64,000 bases of DNA from Tieghemiomyces parasiticus (taxonomy: Eukaryota; Kickxellomycota; Dimargaritomycetes; Dimargaritales; Dimargaritaceae). The stretch's first letter is position 1; every line of letters begins with the position of its first letter. This document shows, one piece after another, positions 42,301 through 54,738 of this stretch. The translations under genes and the position numbers were made by a program. The DNA lies in the NCBI GenBank assembly GCA_027575765.1, contig JANBPT010000021.1, positions 1 through 64,000 of the forward strand, in the 5' to 3' direction. A model generated the notes under the pieces. That model had not been told where the DNA came from, did no database searches, and saw only the letters and a list, made by a program, of their open reading frames with translations.

Positions 42301-44536
42301 GGAGATTGGCCTCGCCATCCCCACTGGTGATGACCGAGTCGGCCTGCCACCTGCCCTCCTGCGTGCGGTGGCCGCGGCACTCGCCGACCTCATGCCGGAC
42401 CTGGTCGCCACCATGCCCGAAAGGACCACCGTTACCGCTGCCCTTCTCGAGCCCGCGGGCACTGATACTGACGAAAGCGGGCTCGATACTGCCACCCTGA
42501 CGGCGGCTCTGGCCCTCCTCATCCTGCGGGCCCAGCTGACCCGCGTCTCCCCACACGAACACCCCGCCAAGGCGGCCAATCTCCACTTCCATCTGGCCCG
42601 TCTCAGCTATCGCTGGCACACCGCCCCCGTCCCCTTCGGCCATCGCCCGCTCGTTTCCGCCGAGAATGATGCTGACTGGCGCCGCCCGGCTGTGATCGCC
42701 GCCAAGGCCGCCCTGCAACTGCAACCTCGCCGCCCTGAATATTGGAACCTACTGGGGGTGCTTGCACTGGATACCGATCTGGCCCTCGCCCAGCACGCCC
42801 TCATTCAGGCGGTTACTTACCAGCCCAAGCACGCGGCCGCCTGGACCAACCTCGGTTACCTCTACCTCCGCTACGGTGACCTCGAATTGGCCAACCGGGC
42901 CTTCGCTAAGGTCCAGAGCCTCAGCCCGGACTTCGCCCCCGCGTGGGCAGGCCAAGGACTCCTGGCCTTACGGTTCACCGGGGAGGCGTCTGGCAACGAG
43001 GCGGAGGGTGAGGCCCTGAGCCTGCTGCACCACGCGTTCAGCTTGGGGGGTAGCGGCTACGGTACGGCCGCACCGGAGGTGGCCTACCTGTTTGCCCACA
43101 CGTACGCCCGCCACCTGAGTAGTGGGACCGGTAACCCAGCGGAAATTAACCCCGTGACGACCACGGTAGCCGCCTTCGCCGCCCGTAAGGTTGTCGAGCG
43201 GTGGCCGTCCGATACTGGTGCACGAAACCTACTGGCTGTGCTCCTTGAGAGTGCCGGTAAACACCGCGAAGCGGCGGAGACCTTGGCCCCGGCCTACGGG
43301 GCCGACCGGATGAAGCCGGACCCGCGGTACCCGGAACCCTGGCCCGTCCGCTGGGCTGCCCTGACTGCCAACTACGCCCGCGTGACCTGTGCAGCCGGCG
43401 ACTACGACTTTGCCGTGAGCCTCTACAGTGAACTGCTTGCAAGTCTCGTGGACCCTGCGGCGGCGGCGCTGGTCACCCCGGCCTACACCCTATGCGCCCT
43501 CCTTGGCCAGGGGTTGGCCCAATACTTGGCCGCAGACCTGGGGGCCAGTCTGGGCACGTTTGAACAGGCACTGGCTTACGCCGAGTCCGATCCGGATCTC
43601 CTACGCGACGCCTCGATCCTCTTGGCCAAGGTACTGTGGGCCCTGGGAACGCCCGACCACCGCGCGATGGCCAAGCAGCAACTGCTGGCTAGCGTTTCGG
43701 CGGCCGTCGACGGCAGCCAAGATGCGAATCGTCAGCCCCCGGCGGCACTTGACCTTCTGGCCACTCTGTTCGCCTTAGGCCTCGTCGATGCCGATGTCGA
43801 CCTGGTGGGTGCCGTGCTCCCAGAACTCTTGCGCGTGAGCCCCGATGCCGATCGGGGCCAGTGCGTACTGTACCTCCGAACCCACCTGGCTCTACTACAG
43901 GGGGACGTGGTGAGTGCCCAGCGGATGGTCAGCCGAGCCGTCCATGTCTACCCGGATAATCGCGCCCATTGGACGGCTCTCTCTCAGCTCTTACGGTACG
44001 GCGCGGTCGCCGACGCCGTGGGCGGAGCAGCGATGCCACCGGCGCAAACTCTGTCCACTGCGGTGACCGTGGCCTCCGCGGCAGTATCGGTGGTGACATC
44101 GGTCGTCACGCCCGGGGCCAGTGAGTCGACCGATGTGGACGAGACCCTCCACACTTACCTGACGCTCGCCCTGGCCTATCAGACCTGCCTTCCGAACCTT
44201 GGCGGGTACGGGGCGCTCCGTCGACCACTCGTCCAGGCGAAGAAGGCCGCCCAGCGGGCCGTTCACCTCGCGCCCTGGCAACCCTATGGCCACCTCGTGT
44301 TGGCTCAGACCCTGATAGCTGAAGTCCTAGTGTCGCCGACCACGGACGCTGACGCCGTAAGCAAGACCCTGGCCACCCTACGTCGTACGCTGGCCTGGCT
44401 TGGGGAGAACGCCGGCGCCGAGATTACCATGGCTCAGACACCAGCAGTTCCGGTCTGGGCCGCCCCGCTCCGGGGCGTTTCGTCAACCTCGATCGAGTCC
44501 CTGGATGCCCTCGTCGCTGCCGTTACAGTTGGTTAA
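39387..44536 (+). CDS. SKI3: SKI3 / TTC37, TPR scaffold of the Ski complex
   Basis: Five exons: 39387..39502, 39665..39773, 39928..40013, 40163..40238, 40367..44536; 1518 residues. All junctions are GT..AG and in phase. Ski3 scaffolds the helicase Ski2 and the WD protein Ski8, feeding mRNA 3' ends into the cytoplasmic exosome. The start MSSKAKLKQAKEAIGQGQYE and next exon WVFLGVSCQNLDRWGECEKA are the family's first TPR units. The large exon holds many TPRs (for example ALAELGWVNYQRQNYQGALD, SWEGLGEAYHRDGRFQAALR, AWTNLGYLYLRYGDLELANR). Length is close to yeast Ski3 (about 1430). Four introns cluster in the first kilobase, then none for over 4 kb. A poly(A) signal follows at 44630. Confidence 0.9.
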
Positions 44537-44629
44537 CCCTACTGGGTGCCGTTTGTCACCGTAAGCTAGGCCTATAGCATATCCCCATCAGTTACGTTTA
44601 TCTTCCTTGGCCCTACGCACACTGCTTCC

Positions 44630-44635
44630 AATAAA
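44630..44635 (+). terminator. Poly(A) signal AATAAA of SKI3
   Basis: AATAAA 94 bases after the SKI3 stop. Confidence 0.5.
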
Positions 44636-44773
44636 CTATTTTATGTCTACCTTTGTACACAGCCAGCCCAATAGCCACGGCTGCGGTTGTCGCTACATCT
44701 TACAAATCAAACCAAACAGCGGCCCTCCAAGTCAGGCCTGCCTCTTATCGAGAACTTGATGACAACGCTGACA

Positions 44774-44779
44774 TTTATT
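44774..44779 (-). terminator. Poly(A) signal AATAAA of eL19
   Basis: AATAAA on the minus strand about 81 bases after the eL19 stop, facing the SKI3 signal across a short convergent gap. Confidence 0.5.
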
Positions 44780-44859
44780 CTAACCAACTACCACCCTATC
44801 TCACAGAGAGACGAGCGGTGGGTGATAAGAGTCGACCGACACAGCTAAAGAGGACCCTC

Positions 44860-45420
44860 TTACTTGTACAGCTCGTCCTTCTTGGCCTGCTGGCGCTCGG
44901 CGCGGCGCTCGCGGGCGAGGCGGGCGCGCATCTTCTGGGCCTCGGCCTGGTCGGCGAGGGCCTGGAGACGGGCCTTCTCGGACTTGGCCTTGTGGATGTA
45001 CTCGATGAGCACGCGCTTGTTCTTGAAGGTGTTACCCTTGGCCTTGAGGTACAGGGCGCGGTAGAGGTGACGGTCAATCTTACCGGCCTCACGGTAACGG
45101 CGGAGGAGACGGCGGAGGACGCGCTGGCGGTTCATCCACAGAGTCTTGACGGGCATACGGGCGTTGGCAGTACCGCGACGCTTACCGATACCGACGTGGC
45201 GACCACGGCGCTTGGCCTCGAGGTAGACGCGGGTACGGTAGCGGGAGCGCACCGTCTCGGGCTTACGGAAGATCAGACCGTTCTTCACCATCTTGCGGAT
45301 GTGCTGGCGCGAGTTGGCCTTGGCGATCTCGCTGGTCTCGTTGGGGTCGAGCCACACCTTACGCTCACCGCACTTGAGCACGCTGGCGGCGAGGCGCTTC
45401 TGGCTGAGGAGGTTGGACAT
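44860..45420 (-). CDS. RPL19: 60S ribosomal protein eL19
   Basis: 186 residues from the ATG at 45420. eL19 is a basic large-subunit protein at the exit-tunnel face that also forms bridges to the small subunit. Nearly the whole chain matches the family: [78 protein letters not shown], and a long basic C-terminal helix. No intron lies in the coding part, unusual for ribosomal protein genes in intron-rich fungi. The frame also runs upstream of 45420 but without conservation. The terminal residues (KKDELYK) are part of the helix tail. Confidence 0.97.
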   Translation of the reverse strand: MSNLLSQKRLAASVLKCGERKVWLDPNETSEIAKANSRQHIRKMVKNGLIFRKPETVRSRYRTRVYLEAKRRGRHVGIGKRRGTANARMPVKTLWMNRQRVLRRLLRRYREAGKIDRHLYRALYLKAKGNTFKNKRVLIEYIHKAKSEKARLQALADQAEAQKMRARLARERRAERQQAKKDELYK

Positions 45421-46160
45421 GGTCGCGAAGAAGGGAAGGAAGGTGAAAGGTGGAGAGGTTTGAAGGGAGGGGGGTTCGAAAAGACTACGGGAATGTAGTA
45501 TGGATCCGAGTGGAGGGTTCAAAATAACCTTTGCAGAGGTATATTTTTGTGTGTAAGAGGAAGATCGGAATCAGGATCCCGAGTCGCAGACGATCAAGGC
45601 AACCCAGCCGCCACTCCGTGGCCGTCGGCAACGATCGCGGCGGGACAGGTGGAGGGTGCCGACGCTGCCTGGTGTGGGGTGGGGGGGGAGGAAATCTCCC
45701 GTCCTGCTTTAGGCCCTCTCACCTACTCTCTGCCACCTCAAGCATTTTTTCACCGCCTGTGGTGCGCCTTACTACACCGGGCCCACTGACGATTTTTTTC
45801 GACCCACAGGATACAGGTTCTCCCCTCGTCCCTCTCCCCGTCCGGTCGTCCCTACCGGATTGCGCCTCCCCATCTAATTTCGCCCACTGCGAAGGGGGGT
45901 GGGGAGAGGCTCTCCGGCTCGTAGGGCCAGGGAGCGACCCTGCTAGGCTTGATGCGAAGGGTTGGCTGATTCTGGGCTGGACGCGGACGCGAGGTGATGG
46001 AGAGTTGCCATTCGTGTCCTTTCCATTCTCCCTGTTGCCGTGCCCAACCCTTTGCATCTTCGCCACTTCGTGCCAACGCCCCCGCCTTCCATTATTGTTA
46101 TCGTCTATTGCACGCTCCCTATCTATATACAGCAACCTAGCCTCGCCCGTGCTGCCCATC
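45421..46160. other. Divergent promoter region of eL19 and CBC2
   Basis: About 740 bases shared by two divergent gene-expression genes. It has pyrimidine-rich leaders pointing both ways and no coding support. Confidence 0.55.
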
Positions 46161-47067
46161 ATGTCATTCGTCACGCAGCGCCTCGATCGGCCGTCCTCCT
46201 ACAAGGACCACCAGTACTCGGTATGGACCCCGTCACATTTCACATATCGTCAACATGACTTCCATGGTCGCAGCTATGTGGAGGAGGGGTAACTTGGTTC
46301 TAGCTTCTCCATACTAGCCGCCGCCTTCGTTATCATGTCGGTTTCCTGGGCCCAACCTCACCTAACAACCACTGTAACACTGACACCCACGCATACTCCT
46401 GCCACACACACACCGTCCTCCCCTCCCCCTCCACCAGGGCGACACCACTCAGCTCAGTAACGACCTGCAGTTCACCACGACCTTGTACGTGGGGAACCTG
46501 TCCTTCTACACCACCGAGGAGCAGATTTACGAACTCTTCTCCAAGAGCGGTGAGATCAAACGTATCATTATGGGCCTGGACCGCAATCGGAAGACCCCCT
46601 GCGGGTTCTGCTTCGTCGAGTAAGTCACCAGTTCGTTCCCATGTTTACGGATTGGAGGCGCCGCACGTCCTCAAATCGAGAGGACTGTCTTGTTACCCTT
46701 TACACGCATCGGAACACAACGGGTCTAAACCACTTACTCTCCCCAACTCCCTTTACATCCCCTCATCTCTAGGTACTATCGGCGGGAAGATACCTTGGAC
46801 TGTATGCGCTACGTCAACGGCACGCGCCTCGACGAGCGGATCATCCGCACGGATCTGGACCCGGGGTTCCGCGAAGGCCGTCAGTTTGGCCGGGGCCGTA
46901 GCGGCGGCCAGGTGCGTGACGAGTACCGTATGGAATACGACGCTGGTCGGGGCGGTTGGGGTCATATTCGCGCCAAACAGGAAGCCGAACGGGCGGCCGA
47001 CATTGATGAAAACTATGTGGCCATCAGTAACGTGCCAGAGGGCGCCACCCTGGAAGGCGAGTCGTAA
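46161..47067 (+). CDS. CBC2: Nuclear cap-binding protein subunit 2 (CBP20)
   Basis: Three exons: 46161..46220, 46438..46619, 46773..47067; 178 residues. With Cbc1/CBP80 it binds the m7G cap of nuclear RNAs and supports splicing and export. The RRM is visible: RNP2 [23 protein letters not shown]1 [12 protein letters not shown] (spanning intron 2). The cap-stacking tyrosine region lies in exon 1-2 ([14 protein letters not shown]). The domain ends with [20 protein letters not shown], followed by an Arg/Gly tail ([15 protein letters not shown]) that contacts cap and Cbc1. All splice joins keep the frame and rebuild the family motif. A poly(A) signal lies just after the stop. Confidence 0.95.
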
Positions 47068-47994
47068 TACCCCCATGGTTGACACATTGTATAATTGGAT
47101 ACATGAATAAAGTCAGTGTAACAAGTGCGTTGGAGCTATTGTGGGCGATTAAAGGAGGTGGAGACTTTGAGCGACTTGTTTCGGCTAGAAGCTGTAACCA
47201 ATGAAGCTTGGGCAACATGGTAGAGCCGGGTTGGAATGATTGAGGGAAATAACAGTGGGAAGGAGTATCACCAAACTTCACACTTGGCGATAGCTATTGT
47301 TGATATCTGGCTCGTTCTTGGTGTTTCGTTTATTTTTTGTGTTATGTAGATGAGATGTCGGGGGGTCTTGGCACGATGTCACCCTGAGCCCGAGGACCTT
47401 GGTGCAACGCTTCCTATATACCACACCCATGATGTTCTAGACCAGACGGAACCGGTGGTTCCCTGGCAATCTCCTGTTTATGGCACGAAGCCTAGACAAC
47501 AGTGACTGTGGCGTCTAGTCATGCTTTTGATCTGAGAAATCACTCCGCCGACGAGGGCCGCACTGTATTTATAGGTTTGGCCTGATCCTCTGTACTTGTG
47601 GGACGGAAAGGGAGGTATCGGTCGACGCTGAGCGGCTGGGAAAATTTAGAGAATTCTGATAAATAAAATCACCTGACTGGTCGGTCCAGTTTGGTTTGTG
47701 CGGCCCCTCAACGATCGGGTCAGTTCAAACAATGCCCTTACTACTTTTCCTTATTTGCTTCATTTTGGTCAGTGACATTTTGGTTATAACTTGCTTTATC
47801 TAGAGCAACGGTATCACGGTGGAGATTTGTGGACCGGTGAGAAACCAGCCATTTTTATGAAACAAGAGGCCCTTCTCCGTAAAACTTGGAGGTTCTAACG
47901 GAAACAAAGATTACCTTAAGGGCACAGAAATAAGGGAGGGAGCGATGAATACCATGTATAGTTAAACTGGCGATCGGAGGGTAGAGCAGAAAGT
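47068..47994. other. Convergent spacer between CBC2 and the P5B ATPase
   Basis: No gene or repeat is seen beyond the CBC2 poly(A) signal. Confidence 0.6.
47106..47111 (+). terminator. Poly(A) signal AATAAA of CBC2
   Basis: AATAAA 39 bases after the CBC2 stop. Confidence 0.5.
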
Positions 47995-50900
47995 TCATAG
48001 GTTAAGTGCCTTGGGGGCCCGTCCGAAACGTCGGCGAAGGTAGCGACCGACAGGACCCAGAACCACGAAATATTCGTAGAGTAAAACGGTAACACAGTTA
48101 CCGATACAGAGACCCCACAATTTCCAGCGGTAGGCTTGCGGCAGAACGTTATGACCCAGCGGGCTATTATAGTCGTCAATATGCCAGGTGGGGGCCGGAT
48201 ACCCGAGGCCCACGAGCACATCGGGCGAGCCACAGTTGATTCGGAACAGGCAGCTAAAACGGTTGGGGTCCAGGAGGGTGAGAAGTGATACCACCGTGAG
48301 GAAACCGGCGTACAGGAACACCATGAGGTAGTTTGTCCACCAGGCACGGCGGAAGTAGTACCCAAAGTTGAAGGCGGCGGCCGCGTTGACGAACTGGTAG
48401 AGGGCGGTCAGACCGATGATTTCAGCCTCGTAGTTATCGCCCAACAGCCACCACTGACCGGCATCCACGTCGCTAGCATCGAATTCGTGACAGCGGAACC
48501 AATCCTGGCGGTAGAGCAGGCCGATTGAGGCGATAAAGAAGGCCAGGTTGATTAAAACCTGGCCGATCGTGGATGCCAGGGTTTGCGGGCCCAGGAGGCG
48601 GGCCGTGGGACGGCGCGGGGCCAACCGGGGCCGGGTCCGCGCCTGAGTGAGGGAGAAACACAAGGGAATGGTTATGAACCCGTCGATCAGGATCCAGACG
48701 GGCTGCGGGACAATCACGCTAAAGTAGTACTGCATGAGCCCCAGCCAGGCCATGGTCTCCCCGTAGAGGATGAGGAACTTGTACCCGGCAAAGGACGTGG
48801 CGAGCGCGGTGCGGCCCTGACGCAGTAATTCGACGCAGGACTGGACGGTCCGACGGCTAGTACTGAACGGAGATACAATCGAGGCCTCAGCCTCGCTGAG
48901 GGCGATCCCCACGTGGGCGGCGCGGAGGGCCCCGCAGTCGTTCCCGCCGTCACCGCACATGGCTGTGATGTACCGCTCCATATGGAGTTGAACGCAGGCC
49001 ACTTTACCATCCGGTGTCATGCGTGAAAAAATGCGCACGTGGTCCAAATAGGTCCGGATGAGGTCGTGCGCTACGAGGTAGTCGAAGGCGCGGCCGGTGA
49101 CGGCCAGTTCAGGTGTGGGCCCGCCGGTCCGCTTGATCAGTACTTTGACGTCGTCGTTTTCATCAGTGCCCTCGTCACCGGAACCGGTTGGGATCCCGTC
49201 GCGACGCGGGGTAGCCGCCCGTAGGCGCGCATCCAGGTCCTCCACGATCTGCTCCGTGTCCACGTCTGTCCAGGTCACCCCGCCCTTAGCGTCCACGTCG
49301 CCGAGGTAGACAGGGGTCCCGAGGGGTACCATTTCGCAGGCCCGGGCGATGTAAATCCCTGTAAGGGCCGTGTCCCCGGTGATCATGAGGGACCGGGTGT
49401 CACCGTCCCGGAGTTCGCGGATGGCGTCAGCGGTGTCCGGTTTGAGCTGGTTCTTGAACAGGAGTAGGCCCATGAACTCGAGGTCAGTCTCCATTTCCTC
49501 GCGGGTCATGGTACGTACGGTGGCCAAGTCGGCCACACCAAGGTCACGATGGGCCATGGCCAGTACGTAGCACCCTTCCTTGGCCCAGGCAGCGGTGACC
49601 GAGCCATAGTTGGTGGGTACGCTAGCCGGCCGGGCGTACCCGCGGATCTTTTCAAAGGAGCCCTTGGTGAACACATGAACGTGGCCCGTGGTCGGGTCCC
49701 GGACAGCCACCGACATGGACATGCGGGCATGGACAAACTCGAAGCGCTGCACGACATGGACGACTCGCGTACGCCGGCCGTCCAGCGTGGGACCCTCCAG
49801 CGTGTCCAGGTAGCCCTCGCTCTGGGTCGGGCTGGCGCCGGTTGAGAGAAGGCGCCATCCAGTGGCTCGGAACAGTTCCACATCAACAGGGTTTCCCACC
49901 AGCTGGCCGTTAACGTCAGTCACCGTGTGACTGGTGGCCAGTCCGATCTGCCACAGCGGATCCACCTCGCCCACGGTCTCTTGGCGGGTGGAGAACACCG
50001 GGGTCGTACCGTCGCCGCTGGCCATCACCCCCTGGACGCCGTAGAACTCTAGACCTTCCTTGGTCAGAGTACCAGTCTTGTCAAAGCAGAAGGCCTGGAC
50101 CTTGCCAGCGATGATGATGCGGGGGAGATCTACGCAAAAGATATCCCGGGCGCGGAGACGGCCGGCGGCCACTGACTGGCCCACCACCAGCATGGCCGGT
50201 AGGAGTGGGCTCAATATGAACGAGATGGTGAAGACCCCGTAGAACCAGGTCGAGATGTCGTTGCCCAAGAACCAGTAGATGAGGAGGAAGCACACGCCAC
50301 CCCACGCCAACAGGATGAGCACCACCAGCTTGAGATGTTCGTCAAATATGAAGGAGTAGGTTGCCGGGTAGAGAATGCGCTGTACGAGCCGTCCCTTGTC
50401 AGTATTGGTTCGGGTGGCCGTGACAAGCAGGTAGGCCTCCGGTGCGGACTGGTTGGCGGCGGCAGGAGGCTCGCTTCCCATGATCTGGAGGACGCGGGTG
50501 CCGTCGAACAAAGTGTTGGTACGACTGTTGCCGAGTTTTTGGTACGGCAGGTTGTCGGCCTTGACCGAAAATTTGCGCACGGGCATGGCCTCACCCGTGA
50601 GGGAACTTTCGTCCACCACTACTTCGCCCTGGAGGAGGGCGCCGTCGCAGGGGATCTGCATCCCAACGGTGATGGCCAGGACATCACCGGGCACGAGGTC
50701 CACGGTTTGGAGGTCGGTCCAGACGTGGTCGCGTAGAACCCGACAAGCGCTGCGGTATTCGGCCAGAGACTTGATCTTGCGTTCGGAGCGCAGTCGGATG
50801 ACCACCTTGATAAGGGCCGCCAGCAGAATCACCGCCGTCTGCTCGATGCCCATGTAGTAGTAGTTGAAGTAATACCACACCCACAGACACATCATCTGGT

Positions 50901-52629
50901 ACAGATAGAAGAAGGCGAGGAACTCATTGAGCACCGCGCGCGGGAAGGATGGCACGGGCACGTAGATGAAATTGGGGCCTATAAGGTCCTGCCGGGCCTC
51001 AGCGGTTGCCTGAGTGATCCCGCCGGCCTGCTCGTGGAGCTCGGTATGGGTGGCAGCTACGCTAAGATCGAAGGGCTGGAAGCATTGCAGGTGCGGTTCG
51101 GTCTGGTACACATAGCGGGTGCACTGATGCTCAAAGTAACGGCAACCCGAGGCCGTCCGGCAGACCGGGGCGGTGGTGATGAGGACTGCGTGGCCCAAGA
51201 CGCGCTCGAGCCGTGCCTCCCAGTGACGCAGCTCGCGGAGCCAGCGGCTGCGGCTCTCCATAACGGTGACCTGGTCCTTGGGCTGGGCGATCTGCACAAA
51301 AGTGGCCTCCTCGAGAGGACACGGCTGGCGGAAGAAGTTGCGGAAGCGCGTCTCCGTCATGTTCATGGTGAGGAACCAGACAACGGCCAGGTGCCACACG
51401 ACCACAAAGACTCGGCTAGACAGTTGGGAGTTGGCGAACACGGCGTAAGCGATCCCGTCGAAGACTCCGTAGTAATCCATGACGATGATGGCTAGGAGAA
51501 CCAGCCAGCCCAACGTGGACAGGATTACCGTGGTCAGGACAGCCAGGCCCATGTGTGAGTCGCGTAGACCCTGGGTCGTCAGGCCGACCTCATCCGCGGC
51601 GCCCGGGACGCCAAGGTCGCTGAACGTATCCCGATCCGCGCCAGGTGAGTCTGGTACGGCGGCGTGTTTACGCTCGGTAGCAAGTACGTGGTCGTTACGA
51701 GCGGAGGTGCTGGTGGCAACCAGCTGAAAGCGGAGAAAAGCCGGTGTGACCAAGTCGGTGCAAAGCGGGTTCTGGGTGAATATCTAGACGCTGGGATGAG
51801 GATCGGCCGCCTGCTAAGGCCATGATACCAGCCGGCGTAGCACGAGGTTATCCTGTAGTCAACTTACCTTGGCCTGGGAACTCCGGACCAGAGCCCATAG
51901 GGCCAACAGGCCGAGCTGGGCGCCAAGCAAAGAGTAGAAAATGACAAACTTGGGCTCGGTGAAGCTTAGGGTGGGTTCGGGTGGGGTAGGGCACTGAAGC
52001 CACACGCGGTCCTGATCGGCCGGCAGCGGCGGGTACCCATAGGGAATAATGGCATCGGCATCGGCAGTGGCATTCCCATTCCCATTCAAAGTGCGGCCGC
52101 AGTAATCGGCGACGAGGGCGTCCTTGTTGTGCGGATCGTAAGCCGGAATCGACACGGGTGCGACAACGGCACATGGGTAGAGTGTCGAGCCGGCCTGCGC
52201 GGTGTCCAGATCGCACATGCAAACGTTGGCGACCCCTTCACAGTCCTCCTGGCAGGTACCGTCTGGGCAGAAGTTCAGTCCCGCGTCGCACCGTGGCGCA
52301 ACCGAAGCCGGGCACAGGGACGGGTCAGCCACACAGAGGCTGGGACACTTGACATTGTTGCGCTCGAGCAGCGGACACTGGTTGCCGTACGCGTCCTCGC
52401 CGTTGACTGTAGAATAACGAAGGGTGCAGAATAGAGGGGGGTCATAACAAATAGTGTGGGTTAAAGGGGTGGGAATGGGCGGCTAGTTTAGGAGTTGGAG
52501 AGTGCGAGACTGGAGTTCCTATCGGCCGTGGCTTGGTGCTGGTATCTTACCGTCGTTAAAACGCGGGATGGCAACCACCGACCCGAGCACGCACGCGGCG
52601 AGGAGTACCGAAAAGCTCCGTAGCTGCAT
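47995..52629 (-). CDS. P5B-type ATPase (ATP13A2/Ypk9-like) with signal peptide and cysteine-rich lumenal domain
   Basis: Three exons: 52629..52551, 52406..51868, 51723..47995; about 1448 residues. P5B pumps act in endolysosomal or vacuolar membranes; ATP13A2 exports polyamines from lysosomes. Exon 1 encodes a signal peptide (MQLRSFSVLLAACVLGSVVA). Exon 2 gives a lumenal domain with many cysteines (CPSLCVADPSLCP, CPDGTCQEDCEGVANVCMC) and a membrane helix ending at exon end. Exon 3 is the pump: A-domain LTGEAMPV near 582 (family TGES), M4 motif SPLLP near 712 (family PPALP/DPALP), DKTGTLT near 752, KGSFEK, TGDTALTG and GDGGNDCGALRAAHVGIALS near 1130. Phosphorylation and hinge motifs are intact. 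A second in-frame acceptor (exon 3 from 51771) is possible. Alternative: exons 1-2 form a separate short gene. Confidence 0.85.
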
Positions 52630-54173
52630 AGCAGATATATCAGTACTGAAGGTGGCTCGCTAGCTGCAGAGAGCGAAAGGCTAGCACTATGTAGGCAGGA
52701 AGAAAGATTATGGAAGCCAGAGGGGCCGAACAACTGGCCACCTTGGTGAATCGGCTATATAATTTCAGGGAAAATCAGAGGATGAAGCCCGAGGGTTGTC
52801 GCAAGGGTTAGAAAGGCCACACGTAGAAAACCGCACAGCGAAAGGAGGGAGGCCGAGGTAATTGTTCCCCGCAAGCGGCTATAACGAGAACGGAGGGGTG
52901 TAGTGCAGCACGCTGTCTGGGTTGTCGCTTGGCCTGCACACAGACGCCACAGGTTATTTCAGGAGATAATCACGCGGCGGACGACCCGCTGACAGAAGGG
53001 AATAGAGTCGGGACAGGGAGGATCGCGGGATGACGCCAAGTGCATCGACGGCTGCGGGGTGGGGCATGAGCGACAATAGTAGGGATTAGGAGGGTACAGA
53101 TGGGGGCGCATGAAGGGCGGCCCCTGGACCCTATTTATGGACAGCAGAGTTCAGGGTGACTGGGCGGAGACGGGGTATGTGAGATTGGGGGGAGGGGCAT
53201 AAACACCCTCGGTGGGTGCACCGATCCCTGGCCCTTCTTCACTCCCTCCCCCCGCGCTAGTTCTCTGGCCACTCATCCGCGTGTAGTTCAGCACCTCCGG
53301 AGCGGTAGAAGCCGGCGAAAATACATGATAGGGTATCCACGCAGCCGTGGCAAGCTCCTCCGGCTAACGAGTCGCTTGGAATCGACCGTCTTCAATATGG
53401 CAGGGCGGGTTCTTTTGGCGCTTGCTTGATGCCTTGGTGTCTCCACATGAAAAAAAAAATCCACCAGGGCCGAGCGCAGGCCGACCGGGGGACAAGGAGG
53501 TCGCTTTGCGTGGCGAGGAGTTTGAATGGCTAGGCTGGTTACAGGGTGGGAAACCTCATGCCACAGATGAAGCGGAGGGAAGCCGTGGAGTCGCAACCGA
53601 TTGGCCACGGTAGAAGTGGGTATGCCCATTCTGTGGTAAAGAGGTTGGTAGAAGCTGGCTTGGTCCTCACAGACTACTGGCGAAGATACTGGACAGTCTG
53701 ATTCAGCCTTAATAGCCACTAACCAGTCGGCTGTGCTTGGGTCAAGCCCTACGGGTTGGTCCACCGACGTTCACGGTTTGCAGACGCAGCGATTGGTGGG
53801 GTGGAGCAGGAGGCTGAAGCAATCACCGTAGGTTGCCGCGAGGTACCATCTTGCTCGGGGTGGAGAAGACACCGGCGTTGCAGCTAGGGATCAGCGTTCG
53901 GGAGCGCCGATGTCATCTGCCGACTGGCTGAACCTACACTTCTATCGGCCGGTTGCCAATAGAGTTGCTCCATGTGCTGTCCGCCAGAGTAAATCAACAA
54001 GAGCCTGAGTGGCCCCATGCCTTTGACGGCCGTTCAAATCTGATGCAAAACAGTGTAGAACAAGCTATCTGGCTCAGGTTGCGTGGCTTACAAGTGTTGG
54101 GCCGCCTCCCCTAGTCGTGTGGCGTTTGGTCTCAAATGAACTGACCATCGCCACAAGATAGAAGCAAATAAGT

Positions 54174-54182
54174 CCCCCCCCC
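54174..54182. repeat. C9 homopolymer run
   Basis: Nine consecutive C in a spacer. Confidence 0.85.
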
Positions 54183-54729
54183 ATCAGCACCTCCTTTTTG
54201 GGGTTAATTATGGTGATCAGCTAGTCTGTTAAAACCCTGCGCCACACAACGCACTCCTCTTTCGATACGACCCTGGTACTTGTTAAGATAAGTCACTATC
54301 CATCGCACGCCGAACTCTGCTTGAAGAAGTATAATACACCATCTGATTTTACTCCAGTTGGTGTGTAACGACACGTGTGGCGAACTACTGGTGCCTTTAC
54401 TAGTCATCGCCATTCCCGTAGGTGAACCACACCCCAACCTCTTTCGGAGCTACAGTTTCCGCATATCGATACGCGGATTGTGTCGGCCAATTTTAAGGCA
54501 TCATGTTGGGAGCTGCTCGCACCCTAACGTACATGGCTTATACCGTTCAGCGGGTGCGGGGCCCAACGGCTGCAGACGACCGCGGTGTCCCGTGGCATGG
54601 CGTGTTCGGTATAAGGGTTGCGGATCCGCTGCCGTAAGTAGGTAAAAGGTGCCGGATACTACCAATACCCTCGCCGCCTGGTCTGCTGATAGGAAGCGCG
54701 CAGTGGACCATGGTAGACTCTTCTGGTCA

Positions 54730-54738
54730 GGGGGGGGG
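54730..54738. repeat. G9 homopolymer run
   Basis: Nine consecutive G in a spacer. Confidence 0.85.

Larger units (their letters stand above)
44537..44859. other. Convergent 3' gap between SKI3 and eL19
   Basis: 323 bases holding only the two opposing poly(A) signals. Confidence 0.6.

Noticed and set aside
44860..44880. C-terminal DELYK of eL19 resembling the end of a fluorescent reporter protein
   Set aside because: The entire frame is a normal eL19; the match is a short coincidence in a basic helix.
44653..45498. 281-codon plus-strand frame antisense to eL19
   Set aside because: Leu/Glu/Gly-rich mirror of the eL19 coding strand.
53288..53764. 158-codon minus-strand frame upstream of the P5B ATPase
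   Set aside because: No ATG start, no domain, and neighbouring frames hold stops; it cannot be told from chance.
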